This document shows, in pieces, positions 18,595 through 25,849 of a stretch of 64,000 bases of DNA. The notes under the pieces are model-generated. The model was not told where the DNA came from and made no database searches. It saw only the letters and a list, made by a program, of their open reading frames with translations. Origin of the DNA: Thalassovita taeanensis (lineage in GTDB: Bacteria; Pseudomonadota; Alphaproteobacteria; Rhodobacterales; Rhodobacteraceae); NCBI RefSeq assembly GCF_900110775.1, contig NZ_FOEP01000005.1, positions 186,001-250,000 of the forward strand. Direction: 5' to 3'. Every line of letters begins with the position of its first letter. Within the stretch, counting starts at the first letter, position 1. The position numbers were made by a program, and so were the translations under genes.

Positions 18595-18861
18595 ATGAAC
18601 GTCGTCACACTACCCCAGATCGCCGCAGCACTCGGAATCTCGCGCCACAATCTGCGCGGATTCTGGAACGTCGCGCGCCCCCAGATTCAAAAGTCCAACA
18701 TTCGCATTGGCGAACCGCGTCGAGGGCGAGGGATGGACGCCTACCCATACCCGGAAGTTGTTGAGTACATGCGCCGGGTAATGCCGCATCGCTGGAATGC
18801 GAAAAACGATGAGCGACTTTATCAGATTATGAAAGATGGAGAATTTATTGATGTCACATAG
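18595..18861 (+). CDS. Small HTH protein, AlpA-like
   Basis: 88 residues. Starts with a helix-turn-helix (LPQIAAALGISRHNLRGFWN), followed by a basic loop (IGEPRRGRGMDAYPYPEVVEYM) reminiscent of the AlpA/excisionase winged-helix wing. Position immediately after int and behind two dyads suggests a regulator and/or excisionase that controls the downstream operon (inference). The downstream gene starts 11 bp inside it. Confidence 0.5.
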   Translation: MNVVTLPQIAAALGISRHNLRGFWNVARPQIQKSNIRIGEPRRGRGMDAYPYPEVVEYMRRVMPHRWNAKNDERLYQIMKDGEFIDVT

Positions 18862-19345
18862 TTTCGGATCACAGTTGGAGGCGTCGGACGTTCTGAAAGC
18901 AAGGTTCAATCCGATTTACGAGGCAATCGCGGATGATGTAGAGGCCGACACGGGGGTGCGTCCAGCACCAGAGGATATCTATCCAATGTCCTGCGTACGC
19001 ACAGCAGTTTTCGCGGGCACGGACGATTGGACCGCATGGCGTGACGAGTCCGCGCTCATCCCAGCAATCGCCAAGGCCAAGGAGCGCGAGCGGTTGCAGG
19101 ACGCTCTTGAGCGCGACGGGGACAGCCCAGAGGCGCGCGCCATGGCCAAACGACTGGCGGAAATGACACCCGCTCAGAAGCTTTCTTTCGCGCGCCAGCA
19201 CGGTCTGACGGGCGCTGCGAAGGCTCAGAACGCGGCGACAGGCAAAGACCGGACACCAGAGGAAACGGCGGCGTTGATCCGGCAGGCTGAGGCGCTGCCA
19301 GCGGGGATGCGGCTGGCTTTTTGCCGGAAGCACGGGCTGTCATGA
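18851..19345 (+). CDS. Hypothetical protein with internal repeat
   Basis: 164 residues, not recognised. Charged and helical. Two related segments, MTPAQKLSFARQHGLTG (about residues 98-114) and LPAGMRLAFCRKHGLS at the C terminus, look like an internal duplication ending in F-x-R-x-HGL. The ATG at 18851 is preferred (GGAG 9 bp upstream) over the one at 18836. It overlaps the HTH gene by 11 bp and the next gene by ATGA, so it is part of a translationally coupled operon. Confidence 0.65.
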   Translation: MSHSFGSQLEASDVLKARFNPIYEAIADDVEADTGVRPAPEDIYPMSCVRTAVFAGTDDWTAWRDESALIPAIAKAKERERLQDALERDGDSPEARAMAKRLAEMTPAQKLSFARQHGLTGAAKAQNAATGKDRTPEETAALIRQAEALPAGMRLAFCRKHGLS

Positions 19346-19857
19346 CTGCGGTCCAATCGTCCGCGCCTCTCCCCAATCCAAGGTGGGAGTCCTTTGCGCA
19401 GCACTGGGCAAAGGGCCTGACTCTGGCAGATAGTTACCTAAAAAGTACGCCGCCCGGAAAGACCGTGCCCACCTCAAAGGAAGGTGCCAAAATTAGCGGG
19501 CACAAGCTGTCAAAAAAACCTGCGATCATGGCCCGCGTGGAACACCTCCGACGCACCGAACGCGAGCGCCAGAACCGCATTGCGGATCAACTTGCAGACG
19601 ATGCCGCGTCCTACTCAAGGGCCGATGTGCTCAAGCTATTCGGTGAAGTTTCCGACACCCTTCATGCCGCCTACGTCATCGGACAAAATAGCGCTATTAG
19701 CCCGCTACGATTGGAGCAACTGCGCCGTGTGTGGAGCGACCACACCGGGCGATTGGCCAAGTATGAGGAGGAACACGATATCGCGCCCGACGCCCCGGAC
19801 GGGCTGGCGGAGCGGCTGAATATGGTAGCTGGGAAGGTCTGCACGTGTCAGAAGTAA
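19342..19857 (+). CDS. Possible terminase small subunit-like protein
   Basis: 171 residues. The N-terminal pattern RWESFAQHWAKGLTLADSYL ... GAKISGHKLSKKPAIMARV resembles the HTH region of phage small terminase subunits (Terminase_2 type: residues that seed DNA binding followed by 'G-x-x-L-x-x-x-P-x-[IV]-x-x-R[IV]'). A charged coiled coil (RRTERERQNRIADQLADD) follows. In phage satellites TerS redirects packaging of helper virions. No large terminase gene is present. It begins with an ATGA overlap. Similarity was judged by eye; another small HTH protein is possible. Confidence 0.45.
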   Translation: MTAVQSSAPLPNPRWESFAQHWAKGLTLADSYLKSTPPGKTVPTSKEGAKISGHKLSKKPAIMARVEHLRRTERERQNRIADQLADDAASYSRADVLKLFGEVSDTLHAAYVIGQNSAISPLRLEQLRRVWSDHTGRLAKYEEEHDIAPDAPDGLAERLNMVAGKVCTCQK

Positions 19858-20162
19858 GCATCCCCAATCGTGTTGCGACGAATTCCATATTCTTGGTCCG
19901 CGAGTCTTTGAAACAGTTGCGCTACCACGCCGAGAAAATGACTGGCGATGATAGCAGTATTGAGCGTGTCATTCGCGAGAGTGACCTTCTCAGCACCTTG
20001 CTGAAACGCCTATAGCCATTCCTTGAGACGCCGCAGGCGCGGGTAGAGGCGAAACAAGTCGAAACGGAAATCAATATTGCCGCCCTGTCCAGATTCTTCA
20101 CAGCAGTGGAGCAAGACAATATTTGCTCTGACTGCGGCGGGGTAATTGAAAATGACTCCTAA
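19845..20162 (+). pseudogene. Small ORF interrupted by an in-frame amber codon
   Basis: A GTG at 19845 with GGAAGG upstream opens a 56-codon frame ending at TAG (20013-20015). The same frame then continues open for 48 more codons to TAA at 20160-20162, which overlaps the start of the next gene. The downstream half has no good start of its own. It encodes a charged helical stretch and a CSDCGG motif, a possible half zinc-ribbon. It looks like a ~104-residue coupled gene broken by one nonsense mutation, or one read through. Not recognised. Confidence 0.5.
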
Positions 20163-20487
20163 TCTTTCCTTGCCATTGATTGCAGCATCGCAGGCGCAGA
20201 AGCATATAACGGCGAATGAGGCTACTCTTGGACTCGATGCGCTGGCACAGCTAGCGGTTATCGGCATTGCGAACACGCCTGCGACTGCTTCTGACGGCGA
20301 TTGCTACATCGTCGGTGGGGCGCCTGCCGGTTCCTTTGCCAGTGCTGCGCCAGATGACCTTGCCACATACTACAACGGTGAATGGACGTTCTACACACCC
20401 CGTCAGGGATGGATTGCCTACGTCCAAGATGAATCGAAGTTTCGCGCCTATGACGGCACTTGGGTGCTGCTCAGTACCCTTCTCTGA
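20152..20487 (+). CDS. DUF2793 family protein (phage/GTA tail-associated type)
   Basis: 111 residues matching DUF2793: PLIAASQAQKHITANEATL, LDALAQLAVI, DGDCYIVGGAPAGSF, YYNGEWTFYTPRQGWIAYV and a terminal YDGTWVLL. The family is found with phage tail and gene-transfer-agent tail-fibre genes in Rhodobacterales and is probably a virion surface or receptor-related module. It is the only structural-type gene in the element. The ATG at 20152 lies inside the previous frame; a TTG at 20146 is an alternative. Confidence 0.78.
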   Translation: MTPNLSLPLIAASQAQKHITANEATLGLDALAQLAVIGIANTPATASDGDCYIVGGAPAGSFASAAPDDLATYYNGEWTFYTPRQGWIAYVQDESKFRAYDGTWVLLSTLL

Positions 20488-20640
20488 TCTTCCTTCCGTC
20501 CTCGTGCGCAATGGTGCGTGCATCGGGTGCTCATGACCGATGCGAGGCCGGGACAGGGAGGCGTCCGGCGCTAACCCCGCCTGTGGTCCGACCATGCGGA
20601 CGCCAGCCATTCGCAGCGACTCCAAGCGCTGCGAAAAACT

Positions 20641-20676
20641 GCGCGGAGAGGAATCCGACACCTCTCCGCGCGCCTT
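20641..20676 (+). terminator. Rho-independent terminator
   Basis: Perfect 11-bp stem (20641-20651 / 20661-20671, 9-nt loop) followed by GCCTTTTC. It ends the first operon of the element. 20488-20640 shows no supported gene. Confidence 0.85.
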
Positions 20677-20709
20677 TTCAACCATCCTATCCCGACCACT
20701 AGGAGACCA

Positions 20710-21147
20710 ATGCAATGCGAAATAGACATGCTCACAGAACCGACCAACCCGCTCCTAGCGCAGTCATGCGCCCATCTTCTAGCCCTCCACACAGCGCTGG
20801 AATGCCCCGCTGATCCAGAGACGCCAGAGGATGCCGCGAAGGCCGAACTGATCCGGCTCATCGCCTTTCAGCCCGCCATGCTTGCCGATGCCGTGTGCCT
20901 GAGCACAAAGATTCTTGCCGACCGCGATTTTACCTTTGGCGGAACGCACCCCGGTGTGATTTTCGCTGTAGAGTCGCTGGCGGATTTCTACGGTGCCGAC
21001 CTCGATACCACACGATCCGCGATCCGCCTTTGCGGTGGGATGCCCTTCCACGAGAGCGGGCGCACGATCCATGCCGATGATGAGCACGCCAGCTTTATGC
21101 TGGACGCCGCTGCAATCGAAGCTGCGAACAAGAAGGCCAAAGGATGA
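20710..21147 (+). CDS. Hypothetical protein
   Basis: 145 residues, acidic, mostly helical, with LLALHTALECPADPETPEDA and an ADLDTTRSAIRLCGG segment. No recognised domain. The ATG at 20710 has AGGAG upstream. It is followed by an ATGA-overlapping gene; together they form a two-gene unit ahead of the primase. Confidence 0.65.
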   Translation: MQCEIDMLTEPTNPLLAQSCAHLLALHTALECPADPETPEDAAKAELIRLIAFQPAMLADAVCLSTKILADRDFTFGGTHPGVIFAVESLADFYGADLDTTRSAIRLCGGMPFHESGRTIHADDEHASFMLDAAAIEAANKKAKG

Positions 21148-21452
21148 AGGCCATCCGAATTCGGGGCTGCGAGCTTATCCACGACACTAAGAGTGGCAGC
21201 GGCAACACGCTCGAACCGCAAACGTTTCCGGTCGCGGTGCTATGCAGCACCGGGACTGTGCTCTGCAACAGCGTCGAAGAACTGGCCAGCCTGCTATGGG
21301 CCGAACCCGACGCCGCGCGGGTTTTCACGTCCAAAAAGGAATGCCGGTGGTATGTCGCCAATTGGTGCCAGCCGTTTGGCAAAGCATTCACCCGGCAGGA
21401 TAATCGACCGGAGTCATGCATTGCTACAATGTACGGGCACACCGCCTATTGA
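21144..21452 (+). CDS. Hypothetical protein
   Basis: 102 residues with five cysteines (GCEL, VLCSTGTVLC, KKECRWYVANWC, ESCIA). Not recognised. It overlaps the previous gene by 4 bp and lies upstream of a structured leader and the primase-helicase. Confidence 0.65.
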   Translation: MKAIRIRGCELIHDTKSGSGNTLEPQTFPVAVLCSTGTVLCNSVEELASLLWAEPDAARVFTSKKECRWYVANWCQPFGKAFTRQDNRPESCIATMYGHTAY

Positions 21453-21536
21453 AAGTAATTTTTCTTTACCTTCAATGTTTTATCCGGCGCGTTAACGTTT
21501 TCGCAACCGTGATCTAGTAACAAGAAAAGGCACCCG

Positions 21537-21584
21537 GTGACCCGACTGCGGACTAAACAGTCGGCGGGTGCCTTCAATCTCTTC
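21537..21584 (+). promoter_or_regulatory. Two-tier hairpin in the primase-helicase leader
   Basis: Outer stem AAGGCACCC/GGGTGCCTT (21537-21545 / 21576-21584) and inner stem CCGACTG/CAGTCGG (21552-21558 / 21568-21574). The apical loop contains GGACTAAA (21560-21567). The same 8-mer recurs at 21629-21636 as the ribosome-binding site of the primase gene. It could be a terminator, attenuator or translational operator. Confidence 0.5.
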
Positions 21585-21638
21585 ACTGGCTTGATAGCAC
21601 AATATTTATGTGCATTCAAGCACGATAAGGACTAAATA

Positions 21639-24600
21639 GTGACAAAATTTGACAAAATTGAACACGGGGCGCGTAGCGCCTCTGTGAAAATTCAAGAGAT
21701 AAACGACGCAATCTTGCTGGGCAACGATTGCCCCGAATTTGAAGAACTCATGCGAACCCCTGCCACGCTGACCGCAGGGGAAGTGTACACCGGAAAACGC
21801 AGGGGCACCCGCGACGACAAATGGGACCCAGAGACGCGACCTTGGGTAGACTGGATCGTCGGAGACAATGATAAGTGGGGCCTATCCATCCACGCACAGA
21901 CGCCGCGAAAAGATGGCCCCGGCACCGTTTTTGGCGCTTGCAACACCTACCGCCGGAAGAACGCGGTCACGTCTGTTGCGGCGCTGGCGCTGGACCTCGA
22001 TACCGGCCACCACACATTTGACCAAGTTACAGAACTGGTCGAGAAACTTGACCGCGCCGCGATCATCTACACGACGCACAGTCACCTTACAGAACGCGCG
22101 ACCCTGAAATTTGACGAAGTGGTGAAGCACACAAAGTGCGACGGCGATCCGACCACCGCAGACGTGCAGCGCTACATGCGTGAAAAGAAGAACACCGCGC
22201 CTCACATCTGCGACGGATCAGAAGTCTTGGAGATCGACAAAGAGGCCAAGGACGGCTGGGAGATCATCGTCAAGACGCCGCCCATCCCCAAGATGCGCGT
22301 GATTTTCCCTCTCAAAGAAGCAAAGAAAATCAGCGACCTTGGCGCGACACAGAAGGCGGCATTGGACGCTTACAAGGCGACGGTGCTTGCCCTTGGCGAA
22401 ATGCTGGGTGTCATCATAGATGAAGCTTGCACAGACCCGTCCCGGTTCTTCTACCGCCCCGCCCACAAGAAAGATGCGCCGCACCAGACGGTGATTTTTC
22501 AAGCGCCGCCGCTGACGTGGGGTGAAGTAAAGATCGACGCCGACCCATTCGCGATCAATGGCAGCGAAGGTGGAAGCTACGCCGCAGAGCGGCGTCCCGA
22601 CGCGATCTGTGAAGACGGCACCAACGCGACCCGCCTCTATCAGGACTACGGCAAGCGCATGCTACTAGCGGAACTCTGCGAAGGTCATGGTCTGGGTACG
22701 TCCGCCAACGCACAGAACGGGGGCGGGAAGTTTCACACCGTTTGCCCGTTCAATCATGAGCATACAGACAGTGCCGACGATACGGCAACCTTCGCCGTGG
22801 ATGCAGACCAGTCAGAGCACGGCTACGCCATCATCAAGTGCATGCACGCTTCATGCGCGCAACGTAAGACCGCTGACTTCCTCGCCGGATACATCGACAA
22901 CGGCGATCTATCGGTGGACGACATTCTGGACAGTGGCTACCTTCTGCCACCCGACGACGATGCAGGCGAGAAGTACAACCGTCTGACGCCAGAAGAAAAA
23001 GAAGATGCGGGGCTAATCACGCTTGAGAAGCGTGAACACGTTACCGAGGCGGTTGCGCAGCTTGGCGACGCGCCAGAGCAAGAAGCGATTGATGATCTGA
23101 TAGCCCGCGTCAGCGGGCCTCTGTCGCCTGTCATCCTCGAAGAACTGGCGCAGCGGCTAAAGACGGCCTCCGGCCTGCCCATTGCCGAGGTGCGCAAGAT
23201 GCTCAAGCATCTGCGCACGCCAAAGACGCAGAACGGTGACTTTCCGCTCATCGCCGTGGACGATGACTACCGCGCGGCGCGCGAGGAAGCGCTCGCGGTC
23301 ATGGTGGAACAAGACCCGCCCAGCCTGTTCCACAACGGCGGACGCATGGTCGAAATCGCAGAGGACGAACACGAAAACCTGAGCATGAAAGATGTAGGGA
23401 AGGACGTGTTCAAGGCGCGGATGGAAGCCCGGATGGATTTCATGAGCGAAGGTGCAGTGAAGGACGCGCCGAATGGACTGGTCAACTACGTCTACCAGCA
23501 ACCTTTGACGGGGTACCCGGCGCTGCATCGCGTGACGCATGCGCCCGTATTCGGCGCGGACAAGACGCTGGTGACAACGCCGGGATACCATCCGAATACG
23601 GGGCTATACTACCAGCCCAAGAGCGGCGTGAGGATCGCGCCACCGTCAGCCCAGCCTACAGAGGACGAAGTTTTCACCTGCGTTGATGATCTTGTGGACC
23701 TGTTCGCAGACTTCCCTTTAGACGCGATGACGCGCGACGAACTAGAGGCGGCGATTGAGAATGGCGATGATGTACCGTCCCTTTGTCACCTACTGTCGGT
23801 TGCGTTGACGCCCATGTGTCGTGCCATGATCGAAGGACCGACGCCATTGCACATGTTTCGGAAGGACAAGCCGCGTAGCGGCGCGACCTTGGCTACCAGC
23901 GTGGCAACGAAGATAGGGACGCTGGACTATGCCATCCCTCAGACCTTCCCGGCCTCCAAAGAGGAAGTGTCCAAGACAATCGTCGCAACTCTAGACGCGG
24001 GACCGGGTTACGTATTCTTCGACAACCTGCCCGACGATGGGAAGATTGAGTCAGGCGAACTGGCGGCGGCGATCACGGCATGGCCCGAGTATCAGGGGCG
24101 GCGCTTGGGTGTTTCGGTCATGGTGCGGCTCAAGATCACTGCGGCGTGGATCGGTACGGGCAACCGCACGGCACTGTCCGAGGAACTGGCGGAAAGGGCG
24201 TTGCTGGTCGAAATCGACCCGCAGATGGAAAAGCCGGGGAAACGCGACAAGGCTCTGTTCAAGTACGATCTTTCCAGCCATGCCCCCGCTAACGCGGGCC
24301 ACTACTATCACTGCCTTCTGACCCTTGTGCAGAACTGGATAGCCAAGGGCTGTCCTGAGTGGCAGGGCGACTGCCTTGGCGGTTTTGAACGACACGCCGC
24401 CGTCATAGGCGGAATTCTGGAAGCGGCGGGCGTTCATGGCTTCATGGGCAACGCGGCGAAGATGCGTGCGACCGTGGCGAGCACGAACCCGGAGCATGCG
24501 TTGCTGGACGCGATGATTGAGGCGCACAACAAGCAGCCAACTGTGTTCCGCGTCAGCGGTAACGAAGCCCCGCCGAAAGAGGTAGGGCCGAAAGGGGACC

Positions 24601-24911
24601 GGAAACCGTTCAAGCACGCTGGCGCGCGTGTGGTGTCGATCATGGAACTTTTGAATACTGGGGCTATCGCAATAAAGCACTGGGGCTATGTGCTCGAAGA
24701 CGGGGATGCCACGTACCCAAGCAGCGCCAAGAAGACGGTGGCCCAGAAGCTGGCGGACATCACGGGGACCGTGCGCGAGTGGGGCGAAGCGGAGACAGAG
24801 AAGGAACACCTACGGAAACGGTATGTTCTGGAAAAGGTCTATGAGCGTAACGGTGCTCTGTACGCGCTCAAAGCGCTGGACCGTGTGACGACCGACACCG
24901 AAAAATCATGA
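21639..24911 (+). CDS. Primase-helicase replication protein (AEP-like primase + P-loop-type ATPase)
   Basis: 1090 residues. The N-terminal part looks like an archaeo-eukaryotic-type primase: ALALDLDTGHH (~116-124, metal-binding DxD), YTTHSH (144-149) and DPSRFFYRP (266-274). A zinc-binding knuckle follows (C369, H373, C401, H403, C406). The C-terminal half resembles mobile-element/phage replicative helicases: a Walker-A-like loop RKDKPRSGATLA (741-752) that lacks the canonical GK[ST], a Walker-B-like YVFFDN (791-796), and GNRTALSEELAERALLVEIDP. GTG start at 21639 with TAAGGA. It probably initiates replication at the adjacent iterons (inference). Confidence 0.82.
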   Translation: MTKFDKIEHGARSASVKIQEINDAILLGNDCPEFEELMRTPATLTAGEVYTGKRRGTRDDKWDPETRPWVDWIVGDNDKWGLSIHAQTPRKDGPGTVFGACNTYRRKNAVTSVAALALDLDTGHHTFDQVTELVEKLDRAAIIYTTHSHLTERATLKFDEVVKHTKCDGDPTTADVQRYMREKKNTAPHICDGSEVLEIDKEAKDGWEIIVKTPPIPKMRVIFPLKEAKKISDLGATQKAALDAYKATVLALGEMLGVIIDEACTDPSRFFYRPAHKKDAPHQTVIFQAPPLTWGEVKIDADPFAINGSEGGSYAAERRPDAICEDGTNATRLYQDYGKRMLLAELCEGHGLGTSANAQNGGGKFHTVCPFNHEHTDSADDTATFAVDADQSEHGYAIIKCMHASCAQRKTADFLAGYIDNGDLSVDDILDSGYLLPPDDDAGEKYNRLTPEEKEDAGLITLEKREHVTEAVAQLGDAPEQEAIDDLIARVSGPLSPVILEELAQRLKTASGLPIAEVRKMLKHLRTPKTQNGDFPLIAVDDDYRAAREEALAVMVEQDPPSLFHNGGRMVEIAEDEHENLSMKDVGKDVFKARMEARMDFMSEGAVKDAPNGLVNYVYQQPLTGYPALHRVTHAPVFGADKTLVTTPGYHPNTGLYYQPKSGVRIAPPSAQPTEDEVFTCVDDLVDLFADFPLDAMTRDELEAAIENGDDVPSLCHLLSVALTPMCRAMIEGPTPLHMFRKDKPRSGATLATSVATKIGTLDYAIPQTFPASKEEVSKTIVATLDAGPGYVFFDNLPDDGKIESGELAAAITAWPEYQGRRLGVSVMVRLKITAAWIGTGNRTALSEELAERALLVEIDPQMEKPGKRDKALFKYDLSSHAPANAGHYYHCLLTLVQNWIAKGCPEWQGDCLGGFERHAAVIGGILEAAGVHGFMGNAAKMRATVASTNPEHALLDAMIEAHNKQPTVFRVSGNEAPPKEVGPKGDRKPFKHAGARVVSIMELLNTGAIAIKHWGYVLEDGDATYPSSAKKTVAQKLADITGTVREWGEAETEKEHLRKRYVLEKVYERNGALYALKALDRVTTDTEKS

Positions 24912-24920
24912 TGGGGGCTT

Positions 24921-25251
24921 GGTGGTAGGTAGGTGGTAGGTCCCTTGGTGAAGAGGGACCTACCACCTTGGAAGGCGCGCGCAAGGTGGTAGGGTCTGTC
25001 CCGTCAGGGACCTACCACCAACCTACCACCTTGAATTATTGTTGTTTTACAGTATGTTACAAGGAAATTTTCGATTTAAGGTGGTAGGTTCCTCGATTCT
25101 AGGGGTGTCAGACTGACAGCAGGAAGTATATGTTTTCATGCCATTTTGGGGCACTACGGCTGCCCTTCGCTCGAAATGGGCAGAAAACATATGTTTCCCC
25201 ACGCGACGCCGCCCCGGCGGACCTACCACCTACAACCTACCACCTACCACC
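24921..25251. repeat. Iteron-like cluster, ten GGTGGTAGGT copies (candidate replication origin)
   Basis: Copies of GGTGGTAGGT or its complement at 24921, 24932, 24958(-), 24985 (last base G), 25010(-), 25021(-), 25080, 25221(-), 25235(-) and 25242(-). Two copies form a perfect 14-bp inverted repeat (24932-24945 / 24954-24967). Located immediately after the primase-helicase gene. The whole 24912-25341 interval is otherwise non-coding. A DnaA-box-like TTATCCAGA is at 25311-25319. Confidence 0.75.
25128..25196. repeat. Long imperfect inverted repeat inside the candidate origin
   Basis: Arms 25128-25146 and 25174-25192 match at 16 of 19 positions with a 27-nt loop. The right arm ends in a 12-bp palindrome AAACATATGTTT (25185-25196). 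A small TGTCAG-A-CTGACA dyad precedes it at 25106-25118. Confidence 0.6.
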
Positions 25252-25341
25252 TTGCCGAAAAAACGCGCCTTCCAGTGACTGTCTGCATCCAAGCTACAAT
25301 TTTTTCTGGGTTATCCAGATTATTCGGTTAAGCATCACTTC

Positions 25342-25839
25342 ATGAACCGCATGATGATCGCCCGCGCCGCTTTTTTGGTATCAATGACTGCGTCGTCAGT
25401 CCTAGCTGATGATCTACCCCCATTGCGGCAAGATTTCCCTGATGACTACGTCACTACCCACGTGAGGACGGCGTTCGCGTTCATGAGCATACGCGTGCTC
25501 GAAATATCGTCTTCTGGCCCAAGAAGTATCCGGGAGCCGTCAGGCATGAGCCGAGTGGAGGGTACTGGATATTTGGAAGAAACACTTCGCAACCAATTTC
25601 TAGAATATCTAATCGACCCTTATTCAGCCGATTTTCGTCGTGTACGCTACGGGTCGAACGGCGACCAATCTATCATCTTCGCTTGCGGGCTTGTGAACGC
25701 AAAAAACAGGATGGGGGCCTATGTGGGCTTCACGCCATTCTTCGCGGCCTTTGCTCACCCAGCCCTCAATGAATCAGACGCTTCAATCGTCAATGCTGGT
25801 CCGGCATGGGAACGGGTCTGCCAACTATCCGGGTTGTGA
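25342..25839 (+). CDS. Small exported protein of unknown function
   Basis: 165 residues. N-terminal signal peptide (MNRMMIARAAFLVSMTASSV, cleavage near LA/DD). The mature part has LEYLIDPYSADFRRV, FACGLVNAKNRMGAYVGFTPF and two cysteines, the pattern of small periplasmic or cell-surface proteins. Not recognised. It lies just downstream of the iteron cluster with its own A/T-rich upstream region. Confidence 0.65.
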   Translation: MNRMMIARAAFLVSMTASSVLADDLPPLRQDFPDDYVTTHVRTAFAFMSIRVLEISSSGPRSIREPSGMSRVEGTGYLEETLRNQFLEYLIDPYSADFRRVRYGSNGDQSIIFACGLVNAKNRMGAYVGFTPFFAAFAHPALNESDASIVNAGPAWERVCQLSGL

Positions 25840-25849
25840 CACGCGACCA

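Noticed and set aside
24921-25251. CRISPR array
   Set aside because: 10-bp repeats in both orientations at irregular spacing; fits iterons.
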